DNA from: Bacteroidota bacterium
GTDB taxonomy: Bacteria; Bacteroidota; Bacteroidia; Chitinophagales; Chitinophagaceae
NCBI GenBank assembly: GCA_023392185.1
Contig: JAEVZP010000003.1
Location: 1 to 20,078, forward strand
Reading direction: 5' to 3'
DNA length: 20,078 nt
This document shows, in pieces, positions 1 through 6,523 of this stretch; the stretch's first letter is position 1; each line of letters starts with the position of its first letter. The position numbers and the translations under genes were made by a program. The notes below the pieces were generated by a model. It searched no databases. It worked only from the letters and a program-made list of their open reading frames with translations, and was not told where the DNA came from.

Positions 1-613
1 CCTGCTGTGGCCAGAACGGGCTGTTGCCCAAGAGGCCCGGGAAAAAGAGCAGTATTCCGGAAAGCAGGGCCGTACCGGCAGTCATCTCCCAGAAAACCAC
101 ACTGCGCGGCGGGTAGCGCACGGCCAGCGGTTTGTTGAGCACCGTAAACACTGCGGAGAGGATGGCGGCTACCACGCCCCACAGGATGCCTTCGCCGAAG
201 TGCAGCTGCGTGCGGTAAATGAAAAACACACCGCCAAGCGCGAGCAGCCCCAGCAGCACCTCGCCGATATCGAAGCGGGCCTGCCGCGCCAGAGGAGCGA
301 GCAAGGCTACAAACACCGAAGCGGTGGAGAGACAGATGAGCGCTACCGAGGCATTGGCCAGCTTGATGCTGCCGTAGAAGGCTACCCAGTGCACGGCCAT
401 GAGCGCGCCGACAGCGGCCGTGCGCAGGGCGTCTTTTCCGCGAATGCGCACCCAGCTTTTGGTCACCGTCAGAAGCAGCGCCAGAAGGGCGGCCGTGAGG
501 GCTACGCGCCACCACACCAGCGAAAGCGCTGAAAGGCTGATGGCCCGCCCGAGCACGCCGGTAAAACCCCAGAGAAACACGGCGAGGTTCATGTAAAGCA
601 GCGATTTTTTCAT
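1..613 (-). CDS. EamA/DMT-family transporter, N-terminal part (cut by window edge)
   Basis: The reverse strand is open from an ATG at 613 to the window edge, giving 204 residues of a very hydrophobic protein. It begins MKKSLLYMNLAVFLWGFTGV, and several membrane helices follow. The early FLWG motif, a second helix with WWR, and a later helix containing LMAVHWVAFY are typical of the first EamA repeat of drug/metabolite transporters, which are about 290 to 300 residues long with ten helices. Roughly the first seven helices are seen here. The substrate cannot be told from sequence. It is divergent from the arginine decarboxylase gene, with 159 bases between the two starts. A weak -7-like box (TTTCTTTG, one mismatch to TAnnTTTG) lies on its strand at 644-651. 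The family call is firm; any role is unknown. Confidence 0.8.
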   Translation of the reverse strand, partial: MKKSLLYMNLAVFLWGFTGVLGRAISLSALSLVWWRVALTAALLALLLTVTKSWVRIRGKDALRTAAVGALMAVHWVAFYGSIKLANASVALICLSTASVFVALLAPLARQARFDIGEVLLGLLALGGVFFIYRTQLHFGEGILWGVVAAILSAVFTVLNKPLAVRYPPRSVVFWEMTAGTALLSGILLFFPGLLGNSPFWPQQ

Positions 614-706
614 GGCAGACGATCCCAAAAAGCAACGGGGGTGCAAAGAAAGGTTATTTAAAGCGGCGCTGCGCTGGCAGAGGGCCTTATAATCTGTTTT
701 AGCCGC

Positions 707-714
707 TACTTTTG
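707..714 (+). promoter_or_regulatory. Bacteroidota -7 promoter box before arginine decarboxylase
   Basis: TACTTTTG matches the Bacteroidota -7 consensus TAnnTTTG exactly and lies 58 bases before the ATG at 773. A matching -33 TTG is not obvious, so only the -7 element is called. Confidence 0.5.
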
Positions 715-772
715 CACCCGGAAATCTAAACCGCAAATCCGTCTTTTATCCCGCAGCTTTTTGCCGCCGCTA

Positions 773-2188
773 ATGAACAATTCCTATCTCGATCTCGTAC
801 AGCAGACATTCGACTTTCCGCAGGAAGGCCTTGAAGTAAAAGACAATCAGCTTATTTTTAATGGCCTGGACATTAAGAAGCTGATTGATAAGTACGGCAC
901 GCCGTTCAAGATGACCTATCTGCCCAAAATCGGAATGCAGGTGGCCAAGGCCAAAAAGCTGTTTGCAGACGCGTTTAAAAAGCACCGTTACGCCGGCAAT
1001 TATTATTACTGCTACTGCACGAAGTCGTCGCACTTCTCTTTTATCGTTGAGGAGACGTTGAAGCACGGCGTACACCTCGAAACATCTTATGCCTACGACA
1101 TTGAGCTGATCCGTCAGCTGTATCGCCGGCGGAAGATTACCAAAGACGTGCGCATCGTATGCAATGGCTTTAAGACGCGGCAATACACCAAAAACATCTC
1201 CCAGCTCATCAACTCCGGCTTCAAAAATGTGATTCCGGTCCTCGACAACAAAGCCGAATTTGAGGATTATAAGAAAAGCATTCGGGCCACCGAGCCGGTG
1301 CATATCGGCATCCGCATTGCCACCAACGAAGAGCCGTCTTTTGATTTCTATACCTCCCGCCTCGGTATCAACCACCGGGAGATCCTGGAGTTTTACGTCG
1401 ATAAAATCAAAGGCAACAAACGCTTTTATCTGAAGATGCTGCATTTCTTTATGAACAAAGGCATCAAAGACGATATCTACTACTGGAGCGAGCTGAACAA
1501 GGTGGTAAATCTCTACTGCCAGCTGAAGAAGATTTGTCCGGAGCTGGATTCCATCAACATCGGCGGTGGGTTCCCGATCAAGCACTCGCTGGGCTTCAAC
1601 TACGATTATGGTTATATGATCAACGAGATTGTATCCACCATTAAAAATGCCTGCAAACGCAACAAAGTGCCTGTTCCGGATATCTACACCGAATTTGGCT
1701 CCTACACAGTAGGGGAAAGCGGGGCAGTGATCTACGGTGTGCTGGGCGAAAAACAGCAAAACGACCAGGAAAACTGGTATATGATCGACTCTTCGTTTAT
1801 TACCACCTTACCGGACACCTGGGGGATTGGAGAGAAGTTTCTCATGCTGCCCATCAACGGCTGGGACCGGGAATACGGCGAAGTGCACCTGGGCGGGCTG
1901 ACCTGCGACTCACACGACTATTACACGAGCGAAGAGCATGTAAACGCGGTATTTTTACCCAAAAACACGACCGACAAGAAAACCGACGAGCGGCTGTATA
2001 TCGGTTTCTTCCACACCGGCGCTTATCAGGATCAGCTGGCGGGCTATGGCGGCATCAAGCACTGCATGATTCCTTCGCCCAAACACGTGGTGGTGGAATA
2101 TGACAAGAACGGCGAATTGACTGACTGGCTGTATGCCAAAGAGCAGACGGCGCAGAGCATGCTCAAGATTCTGGGGTATATCAAGTAG
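773..2188 (+). CDS. speA: Arginine decarboxylase, fold-type III PLP enzyme (Bacteroidota type)
   Basis: A 471-residue enzyme of the alanine-racemase-like (fold type III) PLP decarboxylase family. In Bacteroidota this lineage is annotated as arginine decarboxylase, which makes agmatine for polyamine synthesis. Visible landmarks are the PLP lysine in YCYCTKSS (K84), the glycine-rich phosphate loop INIGGGFP (264-266), the EFGSYTVGESG segment replacing the usual EPGR (E307), and the C-terminal TCDSHD motif with the active-site cysteine C378 contributed across the dimer. I chose the ATG at 773 because family members begin MNNxYxDLVxQTF; an in-frame TTG lies 12 bases upstream. No Shine-Dalgarno is present, as is normal in this phylum. 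It appears to be a single-gene unit. Related fold-III enzymes act on diaminopimelate, ornithine or carboxynorspermidine, so arginine specificity rests on family resemblance. Confidence 0.85.
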   Translation: MNNSYLDLVQQTFDFPQEGLEVKDNQLIFNGLDIKKLIDKYGTPFKMTYLPKIGMQVAKAKKLFADAFKKHRYAGNYYYCYCTKSSHFSFIVEETLKHGVHLETSYAYDIELIRQLYRRRKITKDVRIVCNGFKTRQYTKNISQLINSGFKNVIPVLDNKAEFEDYKKSIRATEPVHIGIRIATNEEPSFDFYTSRLGINHREILEFYVDKIKGNKRFYLKMLHFFMNKGIKDDIYYWSELNKVVNLYCQLKKICPELDSINIGGGFPIKHSLGFNYDYGYMINEIVSTIKNACKRNKVPVPDIYTEFGSYTVGESGAVIYGVLGEKQQNDQENWYMIDSSFITTLPDTWGIGEKFLMLPINGWDREYGEVHLGGLTCDSHDYYTSEEHVNAVFLPKNTTDKKTDERLYIGFFHTGAYQDQLAGYGGIKHCMIPSPKHVVVEYDKNGELTDWLYAKEQTAQSMLKILGYIK

Positions 2189-2193
2189 AAGAG

Positions 2194-2239
2194 AGACTTG
2201 ACAAGTCCTCGGTCAGCGTACGGTTGACTTGTCAAGTCT
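2194..2239. repeat. Inverted repeat made of two GACTTG-W-CAAGTC palindromes
   Basis: AGACTTGACAAGTC (2194-2207) and its exact reverse complement (2226-2239) flank an 18-base loop. Each arm is itself palindromic around one central base (GACTTG A CAAGTC and GACTTG T CAAGTC). It starts five bases after the decarboxylase stop. No T-run follows, so it is not a standard intrinsic terminator. It could be a REP-like repeat, an mRNA 3'-end stabiliser or a protein-binding site. No other copy is seen in the window. Confidence 0.6.
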
Positions 2240-2546
2240 AATCCGGTTGAACCAGCGTAGCACCTACACTTTCCGTGGTCATTTCCGGCGAAAGCCAAAC
2301 GTCGAAGGGCGCATGATACCCCCGACAAACCTTTCCGTGCAAACAATGCCTGATACTGTAAGAGATATTTCCGGAAATATCCTGGTGGGCGCGGAGGGCC
2401 GCGGGGCTTATCCGCATGATCTTTCCCAGACATAATTCTACACACTCCTGGAGCTGCCGTTTGAGGGAGTTGGCGTAAGAATAACGCTTGTTGAGGTCCA
2501 GCCGGCTGCTGTCAGTAATGGCTTCTATAATGCTCGCTTCACTGGG
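2238..2546 (-). pseudogene. Possible gene remnant without a start codon, unrecognised
   Basis: Between two stop codons the reverse strand is open for 102 codons with native-looking codon use (many CGG, CTC, GCC and AAC codons), but the first ATG is only at codon 44. The product would contain IIEAITDSSRLDLNKRYSYA and later AALRAHQDISGNISYSIRH. I do not recognise a family. Its stop codon lies in the right arm of the 2194-2239 inverted repeat. It may be the C-terminal remnant of a lost gene, or chance. Confidence 0.25.
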
Positions 2547-2554
2547 CTACAATT

Positions 2555-2594
2555 AAAACGGCAGGTTGTACAATGAAGTACACCCTGCCGTTTT
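2555..2594. terminator. Bidirectional rho-independent terminator
   Basis: AAAACGGCAGG (2555-2565) pairs perfectly with CCTGCCGTTTT (2584-2594). The A-run on one side and T-run on the other let it work in both directions. It lies 53 bases after the stop of the reverse-strand isocitrate dehydrogenase and downstream of the plus-strand decarboxylase, so it probably ends both convergent transcripts. Confidence 0.75.
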
Positions 2595-2647
2595 CGTCTT
2601 AATTCCGGAAATAAGGTGGGTACATCTGATACCTGATACCTTTCCTC

Positions 2648-3856
2648 TTAGGCGCCCAGTTTGGCTTTCAGGCCAGCGTCCAGTGCGTCCAGAAACTCCT
2701 CGGTGTAGAGGTAGTGCTCGCCGTGCTTTACGTCGGAGCCATGCACCGCAACCGCGAGGTCTTTGGTCATCTTGCCTTGTTCCACGGTTTCGATGCAGAC
2801 CTGTTCCAGCGCATTGGCAAAGTCGATGAGCGCCTGGTTGCCGTCGAGCTTGCCGCGGAAGGCCAGGCCGCGCGTCCAGGCGAAAATAGAAGCAATCGGG
2901 TTGGTGCTCGTCGGGCGGCCTTTCTGGTGCTCGCGGTAGTGGCGGGTCACAGTACCGTGCGCCGCTTCGGCTTCCATAGTCTTGCCGTCGGGCGTTACAA
3001 GTACGGAGGTCATCAGGCCGAGGGAGCCAAAGCCCTGCGCTACGGTGTCGCTTTGCACGTCGCCGTCGTAGTTTTTACAGGCCCACACAAAGTTGCCGTT
3101 CCACTTCAGCGCCGAGGCTACCATATCGTCGATCAGGCGGTGTTCGTAGTGTACCTCCGGGTATTCCTTCGACACTTCTTCGAAAATATCTTTAAAGCGG
3201 CCGTCGTATTTCTTCAGAATGGTGTTTTTGGTGGACAGGTAAAGCGGCCATTCTTTTTGCTTTGCCATCAGGAAGCAGCTGTGCGCAAAACCGCGGATGC
3301 TGTCGTCCACATTGTACATGGCCATAGCAATTCCGTCGCCTTTAAAGCGGTACACTTCATGTTCAATCACGGTGCCGTCTTCGCCCTCAAATTTGATCGT
3401 GAGCGTGCCCGGTCCTTTGGTTACAAAATCGGTAGCGCGGTACTGATCCCCAAACGCGTGACGGCCTACGATAATCGGCGCGTTCCAGTTTACTACCAGG
3501 CGCGGTACGTTTTCAATCACGATCGGTTCCCGGAAAACGGTTCCGTCCAGGATGTTGCGGATGGTGCCGTTGGGAGATTTCCACATCTGCTTCAGTCCAA
3601 ACTCTTCTACGCGCTGCTCGTCGGGTGTAATGGTGGCGCATTTAACGCCTACGCCGTATTTCTTAATCGCTTCGGCCGCATCGATGGTTACCTGATCATT
3701 GGTTTCGTCGCGGTGCTCAATGCCGAGGTCATAGTATTTCAAATCCACGTCCACATAGGGCAGGATCAGTTTTTCTTTGATGAATTTCCAGATGATGCGG
3801 GTCATCTCATCGCCGTCCAGTTCCACAACGGGGTTGGCCACTTTAATTTTCTGCAT
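2648..3856 (-). CDS. icd: NADP-dependent isocitrate dehydrogenase (eukaryotic-like, homodimeric type)
   Basis: A 402-residue enzyme of the TCA cycle that oxidatively decarboxylates isocitrate to 2-oxoglutarate. The sequence follows the eukaryotic IDH1/IDH2-type subfamily, not the E. coli type. In the first 140 residues the numbering equals human IDH1: S94 and N96 in MWKSPNGTIR, R100, R109 in TVFRE, R132 in GRHAFGD and Y139 bind isocitrate. The catalytic lysine is in LYLSTKNTI (K210). Metal-binding aspartates are in NYDGDVQSD (261-270 region). HGTVTRHYR is the NADP-selective segment. The ATG at 3856 gives the family's usual start (MQKIKVANPVVELDGDEMTR). A -7-like TACTTTCG, one mismatch to consensus, lies upstream at 3904-3911 on its strand. 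It is transcribed alone and ends at the hairpin at 2555-2594. Confidence 0.96.
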   Translation of the reverse strand: MQKIKVANPVVELDGDEMTRIIWKFIKEKLILPYVDVDLKYYDLGIEHRDETNDQVTIDAAEAIKKYGVGVKCATITPDEQRVEEFGLKQMWKSPNGTIRNILDGTVFREPIVIENVPRLVVNWNAPIIVGRHAFGDQYRATDFVTKGPGTLTIKFEGEDGTVIEHEVYRFKGDGIAMAMYNVDDSIRGFAHSCFLMAKQKEWPLYLSTKNTILKKYDGRFKDIFEEVSKEYPEVHYEHRLIDDMVASALKWNGNFVWACKNYDGDVQSDTVAQGFGSLGLMTSVLVTPDGKTMEAEAAHGTVTRHYREHQKGRPTSTNPIASIFAWTRGLAFRGKLDGNQALIDFANALEQVCIETVEQGKMTKDLAVAVHGSDVKHGEHYLYTEEFLDALDAGLKAKLGA

Positions 3857-3903
3857 AAAGAGATTTTAAGAGGATTGTGTTTTTTCAAAAGAAAGTGTCA
3901 GCG

Positions 3904-3911
3904 CGAAAGTA
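3904..3911 (-). promoter_or_regulatory. Candidate -7 box for isocitrate dehydrogenase
   Basis: On the reverse strand this reads TACTTTCG, one mismatch from TAnnTTTG, 48 bases before the start codon. No convincing -33 TTG is seen at the usual spacing, so this is a weak call. Confidence 0.3.
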
Positions 3912-4029
3912 ACGCCTGCGTAGGGGAATTGAGGTATTACCAATAGGTTTTCCCGTTTTGGAAAAACATGTATCCTTTCTTTGGAGGGATAGGAGCCGCC
4001 GATATGCAAACAAGCCGGATCAGGGTGTT

Positions 4030-4057
4030 GTAGAGACAAGGCATGCCTTGTCTCTAC
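4030..4057. repeat. REP-like 28-bp perfect palindrome of the GTAGAGAC...GTCTCTAC type
   Basis: GTAGAGACAAGGCA is followed directly by its exact reverse complement. Palindromes with GTAGAGAC/GTCTCTAC ends and a variable core are, to my recollection, common dispersed intergenic repeats in Bacteroidota and cyanobacteria, of the REP kind moved by RAYT-like transposases. No transposase is in this window. It lies between icd and the RES remnant. Confidence 0.65.
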
Positions 4058-4087
4058 GGGAAGCAGATTCCTTTTCTTCCGGAAATT

Positions 4088-4395
4088 TTACCCTTTAAAT
4101 ATCCGCAGGTCGAATGGAAAAGGCACTACCGAAATAATCCGAATCTGGTTAAAATCCGGGTGCTGTGGGTGGAGCAGGATGTTGCAATCGCCCTCTACCC
4201 CGGCAGACGGCAGCCGGTAACAGTGCGTTTTTTCCGGAAAGCAGCAAGATCCGGCATATGGGTCCGGTGGGCTTCGGTGAGCGGCGCATCGTCCTGTATT
4301 GGTTCAAAAAACCAGTAGGGCAGCTCGTTGCGAAAGAACTGCACCAGCAATATTTTGGTAGCAAGCGTCCCGGTGCGGGACACCGTTTTGCCCAA
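4088..4395 (-). pseudogene. RES-domain toxin remnant (NAD+ phosphorylase family), frameshifted
   Basis: The last stretch on the reverse strand reads RLPSAGVEGDCNILLHPQHP followed by DFNQIRIISVVPFPFDLRIFKG and a stop at 4088. This matches the conserved C-terminus of RES-domain toxins (xVPSAVV..E.N.LLNP.HPDF..I....EPF.FD.RL). Just upstream, LLLSGKNALL continues the family pattern in another frame, with one extra base near 4215-4220 needed to join them. Further upstream a third frame (FFRNELPYWFFEP) also looks coding. RES toxins deplete NAD+ and are normally paired with an Xre-type antitoxin; none is seen. An IS5-like MITE sits directly upstream. The gene is clearly not functional. The C-terminal match is good and the upstream extent is uncertain. 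Confidence 0.55.
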
Positions 4396-4410
4396 TGGTG
4401 CAAAGTATAA

Positions 4411-4575
4411 GAGCCTATCCTAAAAATAAAGGATTGTGAAATAAGCTGGTTTCTCGTACGATTTTTTTGTCACCCCGGGACGGGGTCTGCGTGGATGCAA
4501 GCTGCACAGTTCCCGTTCCGGGATGACAAAAGATTATGCCCGAAACAGCATCCTAACGATTTTCTGGATAGGCTC
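4411..4575. mobile_element. MITE with IS5-like terminal inverted repeats and TAA target duplication
   Basis: A 165-bp element. The left end GAGCCTATCCTAAAAAT and the right end, read inward as GAGCCTATCCAGAAAAT, match at 15 of 17 bases. It is flanked on both sides by TAA, a 3-bp target duplication as made by TNA-targeting IS5-family elements. It has no coding capacity. Inside, 4465-4485 and 4511-4531 form a long imperfect hairpin (18 of 21 Watson-Crick pairs plus wobbles) with TTTTGTCA arms. This is a non-autonomous element that would need an IS5-type transposase elsewhere in the genome. The element boundaries are seen directly; the family is inferred from the end sequence and target duplication. 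Confidence 0.75.
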
Positions 4576-4652
4576 TAAGTCTCGGCAGCAGGCTTTGCAC
4601 CTTCCGATCCGGTTTATATTACAAGGCTACTGCAGCATCGGAAGCCATAGGC

Positions 4653-4677
4653 ATCTGTCTTCAAAGACAAGACAGAT
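4653..4677 (-). terminator. Hairpin after the serine hydrolase, possible terminator
   Basis: ATCTGTCTT (4653-4661) and AAGACAGAT (4669-4677) form a 9-bp stem with a 7-base loop, 15 bases after the serine hydrolase stop. A TTTCCGGAAA palindrome abuts it at 4677-4686. There is no good T-run on the reverse strand, so termination is only possible. Confidence 0.35.
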
Positions 4678-4691
4678 TTCCGGAAATAGCC

Positions 4692-5822
4692 TTATTTTTT
4701 ATCCCAAGACTGCCCCTTAACCACCCGCATCAGGAGTCCGGCATCTGCAGAAATATCTTTTGAAACATTGGAAAGCACGATTATGCCCGCTTTTGCGGCT
4801 GTATCAATTGCCAGGTAAGAAGCGTAGCCGCCCGACAGGCCGTTGTGCCACAGGATGTTTCTGTTGCCCATAAAACGGTCGAAGCCGTCGGGTTGCATCC
4901 AGCCAAGCGCCGTTTTCTCACCGGGCTGCAGGGCGTGTGTCCGGGCCATCGTCGGGTACAGCGGATGACTTTGATCTACATTGGCGCGGATAAAAAGCAG
5001 CATATCGGCCGCGTTGGAAAGAAAAGAACCTGCGCCGGTCAGTACCGTATCGGTCCACATCGGATTGGGCGTTCCGGCCTCGGTGTAGCCCTGTACAATG
5101 TCCGCTACCTGAGTGCTGTTGGGCGTCACAAACGTATGCGTCATGCCCAGCGGACGCAGCAATTCCTGCTGCACTGCTGTTTCATAAGGCATTCCCAGGC
5201 GCAGGGCGAGAACGTGGCCGAGCAGGCCCATGCCAAAGTTGGAGTATTCAAATGCGCCTTCAGGGCGCTTGCCTTCGCAGGTTTTAAGGTAATTGTAAAG
5301 ATCGGCAGTCGTCAGGTCTTTGTAAGGGTTGGTCGTGTCCTGCATTTTTTGCAGGAAGGCGTCCGGCAATCCCGGAAATCCGGAGCGGTGGGTGGCCAGG
5401 TGGCGGAGCGTGGTGTTGGCGGCCGCGGGCGGCAGGGCAACCTGATCCCGGAGCAGATCGCTGATGCGGTCATCGAGGCGAACAATGCCTTTGTCCACCA
5501 GCATCTGAAGCAGGGTGGTGGTAAAAAGCTTGCTTGTGGAAGCCAGCTCAAAAACGCTGTTCGCATCCGGCAGGACGGTTTCTCCTTTTACAGTTGTTCC
5601 GTAACCTTTAATGGTGCTGCGACCGTCCTTATAAATGCCTATTACGAGTGCAGAGCCACTGGCGTCCATTTCGAAAAACCGCTTAACATTCCGGTCGATT
5701 TTAGCCTCCAAATCGCCGGTGTCGGGCATGTGGTTGAGCTGATAGCGGATATAAAAGAAAATGCTCACCAGCAGGAGTACCAAAACGAGAAAAACAATTC
5801 CGGTGATTTTAAGTGCCTTCAT
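4692..5822 (-). CDS. Membrane-anchored serine hydrolase (class C beta-lactamase/DD-peptidase family)
   Basis: A 376-residue protein with an N-terminal hydrophobic segment at about residues 4-24, so either anchored in the inner membrane or exported. The penicillin-binding fold motifs are complete: SxxK in FELASTSKLF (S95 nucleophile, K98), YSN at 193-195, and HNG at 326-328 replacing KTG. The HxG form and the segments RHLATHRSGFPGL and RPLGMTHT are typical of the large Beta-lactamase (PF00144) family, which includes D-aminopeptidases, esterases and AmpC-like enzymes. The actual substrate cannot be predicted, and a true beta-lactamase role is not supported over a peptidase or esterase role. It stands alone between the MITE/RES debris and the broken mazEF locus. 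The start ATG is directly followed by the signal-like segment. Confidence 0.85.
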   Translation of the reverse strand: MKALKITGIVFLVLVLLLVSIFFYIRYQLNHMPDTGDLEAKIDRNVKRFFEMDASGSALVIGIYKDGRSTIKGYGTTVKGETVLPDANSVFELASTSKLFTTTLLQMLVDKGIVRLDDRISDLLRDQVALPPAAANTTLRHLATHRSGFPGLPDAFLQKMQDTTNPYKDLTTADLYNYLKTCEGKRPEGAFEYSNFGMGLLGHVLALRLGMPYETAVQQELLRPLGMTHTFVTPNSTQVADIVQGYTEAGTPNPMWTDTVLTGAGSFLSNAADMLLFIRANVDQSHPLYPTMARTHALQPGEKTALGWMQPDGFDRFMGNRNILWHNGLSGGYASYLAIDTAAKAGIIVLSNVSKDISADAGLLMRVVKGQSWDKK

Positions 5823-5943
5823 GGGGTGAAGATAACCGGAGAACCTACGATTTTACGGGGCCGGCTAACACGAGGCTTATTTCGCTTCGAACGGATCCGG
5901 ATCTTGTCTTCTGTTTTTTATACCACTTTAATAGCCTTGCTGC

Positions 5944-6266
5944 TTACCCCGGAAAATACCGGGTTAAAAGTTCGTTTACTTCGGCCTGAAACTGTTTTTT
6001 CAGCGCTTTCTTTTTTACAATCCGGCTTTTATTAATACTTTTTATTGGGTCTAAAGACATGCACCGGCCTTCGTAAGTGGTTGGATACCGGAACGGGTAG
6101 CCTTTGAGCTGTGAGCGGGATCATGGTAACGCCACGCATCAACCGGTTTACGGCCTCCGGGCTGACAATCAGCACCGGGCGCGTTTGGACTATCTCTGCG
6201 CCTATGATGGGGTCTAAAGACGCTAAAACAATATCCCCTTTTTTACTTGGGCATTTTCCGGATCAT
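5944..6266 (-). pseudogene. mazF/pemK-type toxin pseudogene with two frameshifts
   Basis: Three frames join to a complete MazF-like protein. MIRKMPK starts at 6266, four bases after the antitoxin stop. One extra base near 6245 leads into KKGDIVLASLDPIIGAEIVQ and TRPVLIVSP. A second shift near 6112 leads into SQLKGYPFRYPTTYEGRCMS and LDPIKSINKSRIVKKKALKK, ending at 5944. GDIVLASLDP, RPVLIVSP and the LDxIKSxxKSRI segment are MazF/PemK hallmarks of the ribosome-independent mRNA endonuclease toxins. Without correction the second frame stops at 6032. Two separate shifts, together with a damaged antitoxin, favour a genuine pseudogene over sequencing error. Confidence 0.75.
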
Positions 6267-6269
6267 GGC

Positions 6270-6461
6270 CTACTCTTCCCACGGGTCTAATCCATCCGAT
6301 AAAGTAACCTCCCATTCTGCCCATTCCGGTTCTGCCCAAACGGTCATTTTTTCCATTAGGGCCGTCCATTCGCTCAAAGGCGGTGTCTTGACGGCAGGTT
6401 TGATCCGAATGCCTTCGCTGTTGCCTATGGGGCTTATTGGGGTGTGAAAGGAGTTTTGCAT
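6270..6461 (-). CDS. Shortened MazE-like antitoxin, probably internally deleted
   Basis: A 63-residue protein encoded four bases upstream of the mazF remnant, in the usual antitoxin-first order. The N-terminal ISPIGNSEGIRI matches the AbrB/MazE start (xxIGNSxGIRIPK). The remainder, KPAVKTPPLSEWTALMEKM and a Trp/Glu-rich tail ending in DPWEE, resembles the C-terminal toxin-neutralising arm. MazE proteins of this type are about 75 to 90 residues. Here GIRI runs straight into KPAVKTP, as if about 25 residues of the DNA-binding swapped-hairpin barrel had been lost between two similar short segments. The reading frame is open and could be translated, but DNA binding is doubtful. The start ATG at 6461 is the only one that keeps the IGNS motif. 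Confidence 0.55.
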   Translation of the reverse strand: MQNSFHTPISPIGNSEGIRIKPAVKTPPLSEWTALMEKMTVWAEPEWAEWEVTLSDGLDPWEE

Positions 6462-6523
6462 ACTTTGAATGTAATAGCTTTTGCGATTACAAATAGCGCG
6501 GTTCTATTTTGAAAGACAAGACG

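Noticed and set aside
770..1759. Reverse-strand open frame of 329 codons opposite arginine decarboxylase
   Set aside because: A shadow of a well conserved enzyme; the composition is that of an antisense frame.
2714..3946. Long plus-strand open frame opposite isocitrate dehydrogenase
   Set aside because: It is antisense to a gene with every catalytic residue in place, and its translation matches no family pattern.
4692..5822. Calling the serine hydrolase a beta-lactamase resistance gene
   Set aside because: The SxxK/YSN/HxG motif set is shared by many peptidases and esterases, and nothing specific to AmpC enzymes is seen.
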